A stretch of DNA of 64,000 nt from an uncultured Pseudomonadota bacterium (GTDB lineage Bacteria > Myxococcota_A > UBA796 > SXON01): assembly GCA_903875225.1 (NCBI GenBank), contig CAIQVJ010000027.1:62001-126000 (forward strand), written 5' to 3'. Of the stretch, positions 50,897-59,149 are shown piece by piece. The notes under the pieces were generated by a model, which did no database searches, was not told the origin of the DNA, and saw only the letters and a list, made by a program, of their open reading frames with translations. Position 1 is the first letter of the stretch; every line of letters begins with the position of its first letter. Both the position numbers and the translations under genes were made by a program.

Positions 50897-51532
50897 ATGA
50901 CTGAACCCGCATCGAAAGTCCCCCGCCGCGAACGAGAGCGGCTCCGGCATCGCCAGGAGATCCTCCACGCCGCGCGGCACCTCGTCGGCGCCCGGGGCAT
51001 CGAAGGCCTCACGGTGGAGCAGGTGGCGCGCGAGGCGGAGTTCGCCGTTGGCTCGATCTACCGGCACTTCAGCTCCAAGGAGGAGCTGATCGTCGCGGTG
51101 GTGGGCGATTTCGCGGACGACATCATCGAGGAGATGTCCGAGATCGTGGCCGAGCCCTCGCCCTACCTCGATCGGCTGGAGCGGTTCGTCCGCCTCTCGC
51201 TCCAGCACCAGGCGGAGTGCCAGCCGCTGTTCGAGGCGCTGCTCACGCTCCCCGGCCAGTTTCCCGTGCCGGGCACCACGACGGGAGACCAGATGATGGA
51301 GATGCACCGCCGCTACCTGACCGTGCTCGAGGCGATCATCGCGGCGGGAGAGGCGGAGGGCGTCCTTCGGCCCGGCGCGCGGTTGAGCCACGCGGTCGCG
51401 TTGGCGGCCCTGCTGCAGGGGTATGCAAAGGTGTGCTGGATGGGCGGCGTGGCGTTGGCGACCGACCCGGCGAGCGAGGTCCTCGCCTCGTTCCTGGATG
51501 GGTCACGCGCACGCACGGGAGGTGCCACGTGA
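50897..51532 (+). CDS. TetR-family transcriptional regulator
   Basis: The 211-residue product has an N-terminal helix-turn-helix (LTVEQVAREAEFAVGSIYRHFSSKEEL, about residues 40-65) and a helical ligand-binding C-terminus. It is the first gene of the efflux operon and overlaps the adaptor gene by 4 bp (GTGA), so it probably represses its own unit. The inducer is likely a pump substrate, but its identity is unknown. Confidence 0.92.
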   Translation: MTEPASKVPRRERERLRHRQEILHAARHLVGARGIEGLTVEQVAREAEFAVGSIYRHFSSKEELIVAVVGDFADDIIEEMSEIVAEPSPYLDRLERFVRLSLQHQAECQPLFEALLTLPGQFPVPGTTTGDQMMEMHRRYLTVLEAIIAAGEAEGVLRPGARLSHAVALAALLQGYAKVCWMGGVALATDPASEVLASFLDGSRARTGGAT

Positions 51533-52644
51533 AGCGTCTTGCGGCCCTCCTCGCCGGACTCGTGATCCTGGTGGTGCTCTGTGGCCTCACGACGTGGCGC
51601 GTCGTGCAGGCCATCACGCGGCGGTCGGAGGCCGAAGCGGCGAGCGCGATGCCGACCAGCACCCCGGTGGAGGTGCTCGTCGCCGGGCCGCGGGACCTCG
51701 TCGACAAGGTCGCCGTGGCAGGCACGCTCCGCGCGCTCCACGAAGCGGACGTACCGGCAGAGGTGCCCGGGCGGGTCGCCGCCGTGTTCGTGGACGTCGG
51801 CGCCAACGTGTCCAACGGTCAGGCCCTCGCGCGGCTGGACGACGAGGACCTCCGACTGCAGGTCCGCCAGGCCGAGGCCGGCCTGGCCGCAGCCAGGGCG
51901 GGAAGCGAGGGTGCCACCCGCGATTTTGCAGGGGCGACCTCGGTTGCGGAGGTCGGCGGGGTGACCGACGCCCAGCTCGTGGGCGCCCGGAGCCGAGCCG
52001 CCGCCGCGGAGGCACAGGTACAGCAGGCGGGCGCGGCGCTCGCGATGGCGGCGGCACGCCAGGCGCACGCCATCATCCGCGCGCCCTTCGCGGGCGTGGT
52101 GGTGCGACGCAGCACCGACATCGGCAGTCAGCTCATGCCTGGAACCCCCGTGTTCGGCATCGCCGACCTCTCCGAGCTGGAGCTGGTGCTCGAGGTGGAC
52201 GAGCGGGTCGCCGCTGCCATCCAGCCCGGGCAGGCGGTGGGCGTGAGCAGCGACACCGTCGCGAACCTGCCGGATGGTGTGGTGAAGACCGTGGCACCGA
52301 TGCTCGACGCGGCGTCGCACAAGGCGCAGGTCGTCGTCGGGCTGAAGGCCACGCCCGGGCTCTTCGGTCACGGCGGCGCGACGGCGACGTTCCGGCTCGG
52401 CCACGCGGAGGGGGTGATCGCGGTGCCCACCGGCGCCATCCTCGACGACAACGGCGAGCAGGTCGTGTACGTGGTGACCGGCACCACCGCCCAGCGCACG
52501 GTGGTGCAGAAAGGGGTCCGCGACGGCGACTGGGTCGAGGTCCGGGGCCTGAAGCCCGGATCCCAGGTTGTCGTGACCGGTGGCGCCTACTTGAGTGACG
52601 GCGCCGCGGTGGCCGTGCGCACGCCCGGCAAGGACCCGTCATGA
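51529..52644 (+). CDS. RND efflux periplasmic adaptor (membrane fusion protein)
   Basis: The 371-residue product starts at GTG. It has an N-terminal membrane anchor (about residues 5-25), a lipoyl/barrel-sandwich domain (PGRVAAVFVDVGANVSNGQALARL), a helical hairpin (residues 105-170), then beta-barrel and membrane-proximal domains. It links the RND pump with TolC. It overlaps both tetR and the pump gene by 4 bp. Confidence 0.92.
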   Translation: MKRLAALLAGLVILVVLCGLTTWRVVQAITRRSEAEAASAMPTSTPVEVLVAGPRDLVDKVAVAGTLRALHEADVPAEVPGRVAAVFVDVGANVSNGQALARLDDEDLRLQVRQAEAGLAAARAGSEGATRDFAGATSVAEVGGVTDAQLVGARSRAAAAEAQVQQAGAALAMAAARQAHAIIRAPFAGVVVRRSTDIGSQLMPGTPVFGIADLSELELVLEVDERVAAAIQPGQAVGVSSDTVANLPDGVVKTVAPMLDAASHKAQVVVGLKATPGLFGHGGATATFRLGHAEGVIAVPTGAILDDNGEQVVYVVTGTTAQRTVVQKGVRDGDWVEVRGLKPGSQVVVTGGAYLSDGAAVAVRTPGKDPS

Positions 52645-55600
52645 GCGACGGCTTCAACCTCTCGGACATCGCGATCCGACGACCGGTCTTCACCACGATG
52701 GTGATGGTCGCGATGATGGTGCTCGGGTTCGTGGCGTTCAACCGGCTCCCGGTCGAGCTCTTCCCGGACATGTCGTTCCCGCTGATCACGGTGAACACCG
52801 CCTACCCGGGCGCTGGACCCGAGGAGGTCGAGAAGCTCGTGACCCGACCGATCGAGGACGCCGTCAACTCCCTCGGCGGCATCGACACCGTGCGGTCCTA
52901 CTCTCGCGAAGGGTTCTCCAGCGTGGTGATCATGTTCCGCATCGGCACCGACACCAAGGTGGCGAACATGGATGTGCGCGACCGGGTCTCCGATGCGCGC
53001 CGCTCGATGCCATCGGAGGTGATGGAATCCTCCTACATGAAGCTCGACCCGTCTGCGACGCCCGTGGAGACGCTCGTGCTCTCCGGGAGCGCGGATCCGC
53101 TGGTGATCCGCAGGCTGGCCGAGGACGTCGTGCGCCCCGCGTTGGAGCATGCCGAGGGCGTTGCGGCCGTGACGGTGCGCGGCGGTGAGGAGCGGGAGAT
53201 CGAGGTGCAGCTCTCGGCCGAGAAGCTCGCCCGATACGGGATGTCCATCGCCCAGGTGAGCCAGGCGCTCGGGCTGCAGAACGTGAACGTGCCGACCGGG
53301 CGCGTGGACTCGGGGACCAAGGAGGCCACCCTGCGGCTGCAGGGGGAGGTCACGCGCGTGGACGATCTCGCGGCGATCGTGGTCACGAACGCGGCAGGCG
53401 CACCGGTCACGGTCGGCGACCTCGGTCAGGTGGTCGACACCGTGAAGGAGCGCAGGACGCTCGTGCGCGTGAACGGCAAGGATGCCGTCGCGATCGACGT
53501 GCTCAAGCAGAGCGGGGGCAACACCGTCGCCGTCGCCGACGCGCTGCTCGAGCCCATCGCAGAGCTGCAGGCCGCGCTGCCCCCGGGCGTCCACCTGGAC
53601 AACATCATCGACTCCTCCGTGTTCGTGCGTGAGAACACCGAGCACGTCCAGGAAGAGCTCACGCTGGGCGCCCTCGCGGCGATCGCCGTCATCTTCCTGT
53701 TCATGCTCGACTGGCGCTCCACGCTGATCTCGGCGCTTGCGCTCCCGACGTCGATCGTCACCACGTTCTTCGGCATGTACCTGGCCGGGTTCTCGCTCAA
53801 CATGATGTCGCTGATGGGGCTCTCGCTCTCGGTCGGCTTCCTCGTGGACGACGCGATCGTCGTCCGGGAGAACATCTTCCGGCACATCGAGGCCGGGGAG
53901 GATCCGTTCACCGCGGCCAGTCTGGGCACCAAGGAGATAGCGCTCGCCGTACTCGCCACGACGTGCACGATCCTCGCCGTGTTCGTGCCCGTGGGGTTCA
54001 TGGGCGGGATGATGGGGCAGATGTTCCGCCAGTTCGCGCTGACAGTGTCGATCGCCGTCGCCGTCTCCCTGTTCGTCGCGTTCACCGTGGACCCGATGCT
54101 CTCGGCCCGCCTGGTCAAGCCGCACACGGAGCACAAGCGCGCGTGGGGACCGCTGGGGCTCTGGCAGGACGCCCTCGCGGCGCTCGACTCCGGCTACCGC
54201 GTGGCGCTGCACTGGGCGCTGCATCACCGTTGGCTGACCGTCGCGGGGGCCACCGTGGTCTTCTTCTCGAGCTTCGGCGCAGTGGCGCTGATGGGCACCG
54301 AGTTCACCCCCAAGATGGACCGCGGACAGTTCGTGGTGAACGCCACGCTCCCTCCCGGCACCGCGCTCGACCACACGACCGAGGTGGCCGGAGAGCTGGA
54401 GACCATCCTGCGGGCCGACCCCGACATCACGCTGGTGTACACCACGATCGGTGTGAACCAGGAGGCGCGCAAGATCGCGATGCGCGTCACCGCCGTGGAC
54501 AAGTCCGCACGCGCCCGGGGCCTGCAGCAGATCACCTCGGATCTGCGAAGGAAATTCGCGGACGTCCCGGGGATCCGCTTCTCGTTCAGCGAGGCGGGCA
54601 TCATCGAGAACGACTCCGACTTCCGCCAGGCGGACATCGTCCTGAACCTCCGCGGCCCTGAATTCCGGACGCTCGGCCTCCTGTCGGATCAACTGGAGGC
54701 GGCGGTGGCCACCACGCCGGGCGTGACGGACCCCGACACCAGCTTCGCGCCAGGGCTCCCGGAGCTGCATGTCGTGCTGAACCAACAGCAGGCCGCCGAG
54801 CTGGGCGTCACCTCCGTGCAGGCCGGCATGGCGCTCCGCAGCGCGATGGTGGGCGACATCGCCACACGCTTTCGCGACGGCGAACACCAGACGGACGTGC
54901 GGGTTCGGCTCCGCTCCGGGGACCGCTCCGATCTGGCCTCGATCGGCTCGATCCCGCTGATGACGTTTGCCGGGCTCACGCCCCTGCGTCAGTTGGCGAC
55001 CATCGAGCAGACCAGCGGTCCCGCGACGATTGAGCGGGAAGCTCGTCAGCGCCAGATCACGATCAGCGCCGGCGTGACCGGTCGTTCACTCGGAGAGGTC
55101 GTCGCCGAGATCCAGGCCAGGATCGACAAGATGAGCCTGCCCCCGGGCTACACGACCTCGTTCTCTGGCCAGGCGAAGCAGATGGCCGAGACAAGCCAGG
55201 CCTTCGGCGTCGCGATGGCGCTTGCGATCATCTTCATCTACGTCGTGCTCGCCAGCCAGTTCGAGAGCTTCGTGCATCCGGTCACCATCATGGTCTCGCT
55301 GCCATTGGCGATCATCGGTGCATTCCTGGGGCTGTTCCTCACCGGAAAGGCGCTCGGAATGGCCTCGATGATCGGGGTGGTGCTGCTGATGGGCCTCGTG
55401 ACCAAGAACGCGATCCTGCTCGTCGATCGGGCGAACCAGGTCCGCGAGGAGCAGGGCGTGGGCGCCATCGAGGCCCTGCTGGAGGCGGGACCGACCCGGC
55501 TCCGCCCGATCGTGATGACCTCGTTGACCATCGTGCTCGGCATGCTGCCGACGGCGTTGAGCCACTCCTCCGGGTCGGAGTTCCGGTCGCCGATGTCGAT

Positions 55601-55793
55601 CGCCGTCATCGGGGGGGTCATCACCTCCACGGTGCTCACGCTCGTGGTGGTGCCCGTGGTCTACACGTTCCTGGACGCGCTCACCCTGAAGGGCCGGGCC
55701 GAGCGGAGGGCCGCGGAGGCGGCCCTCCGCTCCGAGGCCGACGAGACCTCGGGGGCTGCATTGACAACCGCAGACGCGGCCGGGGCGAAGTGA
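52641..55793 (+). CDS. RND multidrug efflux pump (AcrB/HAE1-like)
   Basis: The 1050-residue protein has twelve membrane segments in two halves, with large periplasmic loops after TM1 and TM7. The proton-relay Asp pair is in SVGFLVDDAIVVREN of TM4. The N-terminus (IRRPVFTTMVMVAMMVLG) is typical of the family. With the adaptor and TolC it forms a tripartite pump exporting drugs or lipids, driven by proton influx. The substrates are unknown. Confidence 0.95.
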   Translation: MSDGFNLSDIAIRRPVFTTMVMVAMMVLGFVAFNRLPVELFPDMSFPLITVNTAYPGAGPEEVEKLVTRPIEDAVNSLGGIDTVRSYSREGFSSVVIMFRIGTDTKVANMDVRDRVSDARRSMPSEVMESSYMKLDPSATPVETLVLSGSADPLVIRRLAEDVVRPALEHAEGVAAVTVRGGEEREIEVQLSAEKLARYGMSIAQVSQALGLQNVNVPTGRVDSGTKEATLRLQGEVTRVDDLAAIVVTNAAGAPVTVGDLGQVVDTVKERRTLVRVNGKDAVAIDVLKQSGGNTVAVADALLEPIAELQAALPPGVHLDNIIDSSVFVRENTEHVQEELTLGALAAIAVIFLFMLDWRSTLISALALPTSIVTTFFGMYLAGFSLNMMSLMGLSLSVGFLVDDAIVVRENIFRHIEAGEDPFTAASLGTKEIALAVLATTCTILAVFVPVGFMGGMMGQMFRQFALTVSIAVAVSLFVAFTVDPMLSARLVKPHTEHKRAWGPLGLWQDALAALDSGYRVALHWALHHRWLTVAGATVVFFSSFGAVALMGTEFTPKMDRGQFVVNATLPPGTALDHTTEVAGELETILRADPDITLVYTTIGVNQEARKIAMRVTAVDKSARARGLQQITSDLRRKFADVPGIRFSFSEAGIIENDSDFRQADIVLNLRGPEFRTLGLLSDQLEAAVATTPGVTDPDTSFAPGLPELHVVLNQQQAAELGVTSVQAGMALRSAMVGDIATRFRDGEHQTDVRVRLRSGDRSDLASIGSIPLMTFAGLTPLRQLATIEQTSGPATIEREARQRQITISAGVTGRSLGEVVAEIQARIDKMSLPPGYTTSFSGQAKQMAETSQAFGVAMALAIIFIYVVLASQFESFVHPVTIMVSLPLAIIGAFLGLFLTGKALGMASMIGVVLLMGLVTKNAILLVDRANQVREEQGVGAIEALLEAGPTRLRPIVMTSLTIVLGMLPTALSHSSGSEFRSPMSIAVIGGVITSTVLTLVVVPVVYTFLDALTLKGRAERRAAEAALRSEADETSGAALTTADAAGAK

Positions 55794-55812
55794 GGGATTA
55801 GCCTCTCCCCCG

Positions 55813-56361
55813 ATGGACTCCGTCCTCTCCGCCCTCGTGATCAGCCTGGTCGGCTCAGCGGTCGCCTTTGCGATCTACCGGCGGTTTCGCCGGAACTTCG
55901 GCCGCCAGCCGGTGAACCGCAACGGGATGCTCGCGCGGGTCGCCATCTTCGGCGTGGCGGCGCCGGTCCTGCTCCACGCCTGCTCGAGCCCCTGGGGGTT
56001 CGCGGCAGCAGCCTGCGGCGCGTTGACCGGCAGCGCGCTCGCCTGGCTCGGGCTGCGGCTGACCGCGCACGAATCGACCCCGGAGGGGCAGTTCTACACC
56101 ACCAACGCCTGGATCGCCGCGACCGTGTCCGTGCTCTTCCTGGGGCGCATCGCGAGTCGCTTCCTCGCGCTGTACACGCTGGCGGAGGCGGGTGACGCGG
56201 GGGGGATCAGCGCCGGCGACCTGCAGACGAGCCCGCTCACCCTGGGCAGCTCGTTCGTCCTGGTCGGGTACTACGTCGTGTATTTCGGGGGGGTGCTGTG
56301 GCGGGTGCGAGGGGTGACCAGACTCGCGACCGACCCGGCGCCAACCCAAGCAGCGCGGTGA
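55813..56361 (+). CDS. Integral membrane protein of unknown function
   Basis: The 182-residue product has about four membrane segments (LVISLVGSAVAFAIYRRF, LARVAIFGVAAPVLLHAC, AWIAATVSVLFLGRIASRF, SSFVLVGYYVVYFGGVLW). The arrangement resembles CcdC/DUF1453-like proteins, but this is not certain. It lies 19 bp after the RND pump on the same strand and may be co-transcribed with it. Confidence 0.6.
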   Translation: MDSVLSALVISLVGSAVAFAIYRRFRRNFGRQPVNRNGMLARVAIFGVAAPVLLHACSSPWGFAAAACGALTGSALAWLGLRLTAHESTPEGQFYTTNAWIAATVSVLFLGRIASRFLALYTLAEAGDAGGISAGDLQTSPLTLGSSFVLVGYYVVYFGGVLWRVRGVTRLATDPAPTQAAR

Positions 56362-56420
56362 GGGGGCGGGCATTGCGGCCCTCGCGCGCGCGCCACCCCG
56401 GCGGGCTCCACGGGCGGTCG

Positions 56421-56447
56421 GCGGGGGATCCCGACCGCGATCCCCGC
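56421..56447 (+). terminator. Possible terminator hairpin after the efflux operon
   Basis: GGGGATC (56424-56430) and GATCCCC (56439-56445) make a perfect 7-bp stem with an 8-nt loop, extended by two pairs across a bulge. It lies 60 bp after the membrane-protein stop. A second GC-rich hairpin (CCCCGC-CTGG-GCGGGG, 56487-56502) precedes the next gene and could act on its leader. No U-tract is seen in either. Confidence 0.45.
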
Positions 56448-56524
56448 GACGATAGCCCGCCATCGGAGCAGACAACAGGACGATGGCCCCGCCTGGGCGG
56501 GGTCCAGCCCGGTTAGGCGCGATC

Positions 56525-57274
56525 ATGCGTCCCAAGCTCCTCGCGCTCCTGGCCCTGCTGCTGCTCCCCATCGCCGGAGCCCAGGCCGCCCGGAGCCACA
56601 GCCTGTACCAGTTCGCGTACCTGCCCGGCACGGATGTGTACCAGTGGGGCGCCATGGACGCGATCCCCCACCAGGTGACAGGCGCCCCGGCCGACGCGGA
56701 CTGGTCGCGGTGGTCCATGCTGCATGACCACGACGCATACCGCCTCTACGTGTACAGGAAGGGCTCCTCCTCGCTCTACCAGTTCGCCTTTGACGGACAG
56801 GCCTATGCGTGGGGCTACCACTCCATCCCGGAGATCACGATCGCAGGGCTCCCTGCGGATGCAGACACCTCCCACTTCGCGATGCTGTGGGACGGCGCCG
56901 ACTACCGTTTCTACGTGCGGCGCGCAGGGGTCTCCTCGTTGTACCAGGCAGCCTGGGTCGCCGGCACGGACCGCTACCAGTACGCCTACCACTCGATCGC
57001 CGAGATTCCCATCGCCGGGTTCCCGACCGACACCGACTGGTCAGGCTGGAGCATGCTGCATGACGGCACGAGCTATCGCCTGTACGCGATGCGGTCCGAC
57101 TCGCGGTTGGTGCTGTACCAGGGGGCGTTCGACGCGGGAAGCTCGCGCTACGTGTACGGTCACGACTCGATTCCGCGGCTGACGGTGGTCGGGACCCCGC
57201 AGGCGGCCTCCCACAAGGACTTCGCGATGTTGTTCGGGGAAGGGGTCTACAGGTTGTACCTGATGGGGAAGTGA
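56525..57274 (+). CDS. Secreted protein with four tandem ~57-residue repeats
   Basis: The 249-residue product has a signal peptide (LLALLALLLLPIAGAQA). Four repeats follow, each beginning near LYQ(F/A/G) and containing Y-H/D-SIP, a G-x-P turn and (S/A)ML..(D/G)..YR(L/F)Y. The regular spacing and aromatic positions suggest a small four-bladed propeller-like fold. No Cys is present. No known family was identified. Confidence 0.7.
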   Translation: MRPKLLALLALLLLPIAGAQAARSHSLYQFAYLPGTDVYQWGAMDAIPHQVTGAPADADWSRWSMLHDHDAYRLYVYRKGSSSLYQFAFDGQAYAWGYHSIPEITIAGLPADADTSHFAMLWDGADYRFYVRRAGVSSLYQAAWVAGTDRYQYAYHSIAEIPIAGFPTDTDWSGWSMLHDGTSYRLYAMRSDSRLVLYQGAFDAGSSRYVYGHDSIPRLTVVGTPQAASHKDFAMLFGEGVYRLYLMGK

Positions 57275-57382
57275 GCGGTGCAGCGAGGACCACGGATGGG
57301 TGTCGCTGGACGCGGCACCCCGCCGCGGCTAGGAACATGGACGGTTGCGTACCCACGCCGCCTGGTCCAGTCTGGTGATGCG

Positions 57383-57700
57383 ATGCAGTTCGTGAGTCGT
57401 TCCGAGATCACAGTTCCACTCCCCGCCGCCGAGGCGCTGGAACGCGCATTCGTCGAGCGCGCACGCCTGGTCGACACCCACCCGGGGTTCCTGGGGCTGC
57501 AGTTGCTGCGGGACGTCCGGGAGAATGGCCGCTATGTGCTGCTCACGCAGTGGCGGAGTCGGGCCGACTTCACGGCCTACATGAAGAGCGGCGACCACGC
57601 GCGCGCCCACGATCGTCCTCATCCGGGCCTGGGCCCCGTCGGGGAGGGCGGCAAGCTCGAGCAGTTCCACGTCGTGGTCCAGACCCGTGAACCCGTTTAA
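57383..57700 (+). CDS. Antibiotic biosynthesis monooxygenase (ABM)-domain protein
   Basis: The 105-residue product matches the dimeric ferredoxin-like ABM fold, with HPGFLGLQLLRD and YVLLTQWRSRADFTAYM as typical segments. Relatives include HmoA-type heme-degrading and quinone monooxygenases. No heme-binding residue can be assigned, so the activity is open. The downstream gene starts inside it (14-bp overlap), linking it to the cobalamin-binding protein two genes later. Confidence 0.8.
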   Translation: MQFVSRSEITVPLPAAEALERAFVERARLVDTHPGFLGLQLLRDVRENGRYVLLTQWRSRADFTAYMKSGDHARAHDRPHPGLGPVGEGGKLEQFHVVVQTREPV

Positions 57701-58313
57701 CCCCGACGCCGGGAGCACCCCGGCCCCGGTGGACCCTGCCGACATCGCGCTGGTGGAGGACGCCGCGCGCGCGATGTGGCGTGCCGTCCCCTACTTCGCC
57801 TCGCGGTACGGGGAGCGCGGCCGGGCGTTCGGGCGCAGCGACGCGGGCTACCTCGTGACGCTCTCCGGGATGGACGAGGCGACCGCTCGCGCCCAGGTCG
57901 CCTGGCTGGCGGGTGTGCTCGCCCCCCGGGGCATGCCGAGCCTCCTGCTCGAGATCCAACTCGAGATCCTCGGGCGCATCGCGACCCGACGCGAGGCCCC
58001 AGGCGCGGGGCGCTTCCTCGGTCTCGCCGCAGAGCTGCGCGCGAAGCGGCTCGGTGCGCTCGACGCCCTGACGGCGCAGGCATGCGAGGATCGGTGCCGC
58101 CGGGCCGGGCCGGGCCAACGGCGCCGCGGCGCGGGGCTCCTGATTGCCGCGGCCGTCGCCGACCGGGCGACGGGGCTCGGCGACCACGACGAAGCGCTGG
58201 TGCGGTGGCTGGCAGAGGCGGAGCCCGGGGACTCCGCCTGGGCGACTGCATGCACGGAGGCTCGGGCGCTCGCGATCTCGCGCTGCCCGCGGCTCGGGGG
58301 GGTGGGCCGGTGA
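57687..58313 (+). CDS. Helical protein of unknown function
   Basis: The 208-residue product starts at GTG within the ABM gene. It is Ala/Arg/Leu-rich and helical, with an unusual Tyr-containing N-terminal region (FASRYGERGRAFGRSDAGYL). I recognise no family. Its stop overlaps the start of the cobalamin-binding gene by 4 bp (GTGA), so the two are probably made together. Confidence 0.6.
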   Translation: MNPFNPDAGSTPAPVDPADIALVEDAARAMWRAVPYFASRYGERGRAFGRSDAGYLVTLSGMDEATARAQVAWLAGVLAPRGMPSLLLEIQLEILGRIATRREAPGAGRFLGLAAELRAKRLGALDALTAQACEDRCRRAGPGQRRRGAGLLIAAAVADRATGLGDHDEALVRWLAEAEPGDSAWATACTEARALAISRCPRLGGVGR

Positions 58314-59095
58314 TCCGCTGGTGCAGCTACTGCCAGGCCTTCATGGGTGAGAAGCCGCCGTTCGACGAGCCGACGTTCACCCACACGATGTGCAGCCGGT
58401 GTGACCGCCGGCTCGAGCAGGGCGAGGCGCTGGACGCATCGACCGTGCCCCTTCGCGCGCTGATGAACCGTGTGCTCGCGAGCGCTCGCGCGGGCGACGA
58501 GACCGCCTGCGCCGACATCGTCGCCAGGGCACGGGAGCTGGGGCTCCGGCCGGACTCGGTGCTCGTCGGGTTGCTCCAGCCCGCGCTCTATCAGGCGGGA
58601 CTGGACTGGCAGGGCGGGCGGATGTCCGTCGCGGCGGAGCACCGCCTGACCAGCTGGTGCGAGCGGGCGTTCAACCTGCTGGTGACCGGATCCCACCCGA
58701 CTCCGCCGATCGACCTGCTCATCCTGCAGACCTCGGGAAACGAGCACACCGTGGGTCCGCGCTTTGCGGCAGCGTCGCTGGCATCGCAGGGGATCTCGGT
58801 GGAGGTCGTCGTACCCGCGCTCCCGCTCTCCGAGATCAAGGACCTCGTGAGGGAGCTTCGTCCTCGAGTCATCGGGTTTTCGTGCGCGCTGCCCGAGTCC
58901 GTGCGGGTAGCCACCGACCTCGTCGAGCAGCTGCGAGCCGAGCCCGACCCGGTGTTCCACTGTCGGTACCTGCTCTCCGGCTTTGCCTTCCGGATGCCCG
59001 GCGCGGACTGTGCGGCGATGGTCTCGCCGGGCATCGAGATCGCGCTCACGTTGGACCCGGGCATGTTCGCGAGACCGGACGCCTCCGCCGCCTGA
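58310..59095 (+). CDS. Cobalamin-binding protein with CarH-type W-x9-EH motif and N-terminal zinc ribbon
   Basis: The 261-residue product has three parts. Residues 1-35 form a zinc-ribbon-like element (C5-x2-C8, C28-x2-C31), of the kind seen in signalling proteins. Residues 45-125 form a helical cap with W100 followed by E110 and H111, the W-x9-EH signature of CarH/CarA/LitR B12 photoreceptors. Residues 130-255 form a B12-binding Rossmann domain with N144-E-H146-x2-G149, where the lower-ligand His is kept and the usual Asp is Asn. No MerR-type DNA-binding domain is present, so light- or B12-dependent signalling to a partner protein is an inference. It starts with GTG. Confidence 0.8.
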   Translation: MIRWCSYCQAFMGEKPPFDEPTFTHTMCSRCDRRLEQGEALDASTVPLRALMNRVLASARAGDETACADIVARARELGLRPDSVLVGLLQPALYQAGLDWQGGRMSVAAEHRLTSWCERAFNLLVTGSHPTPPIDLLILQTSGNEHTVGPRFAAASLASQGISVEVVVPALPLSEIKDLVRELRPRVIGFSCALPESVRVATDLVEQLRAEPDPVFHCRYLLSGFAFRMPGADCAAMVSPGIEIALTLDPGMFARPDASAA

Positions 59096-59149
59096 GCCGG
59101 CAAGAACCCGTCAGGACGCGGCCATCCTCGGCAGTTCGATCCGCTGCGC

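Noticed and set aside
52587-54887. A 766-codon open frame on the minus strand across the RND pump
   Set aside because: It is antisense to a gene with clear AcrB motifs; long antisense frames are expected at this GC content, and the translation is His/Arg/Asp-rich without any fold.
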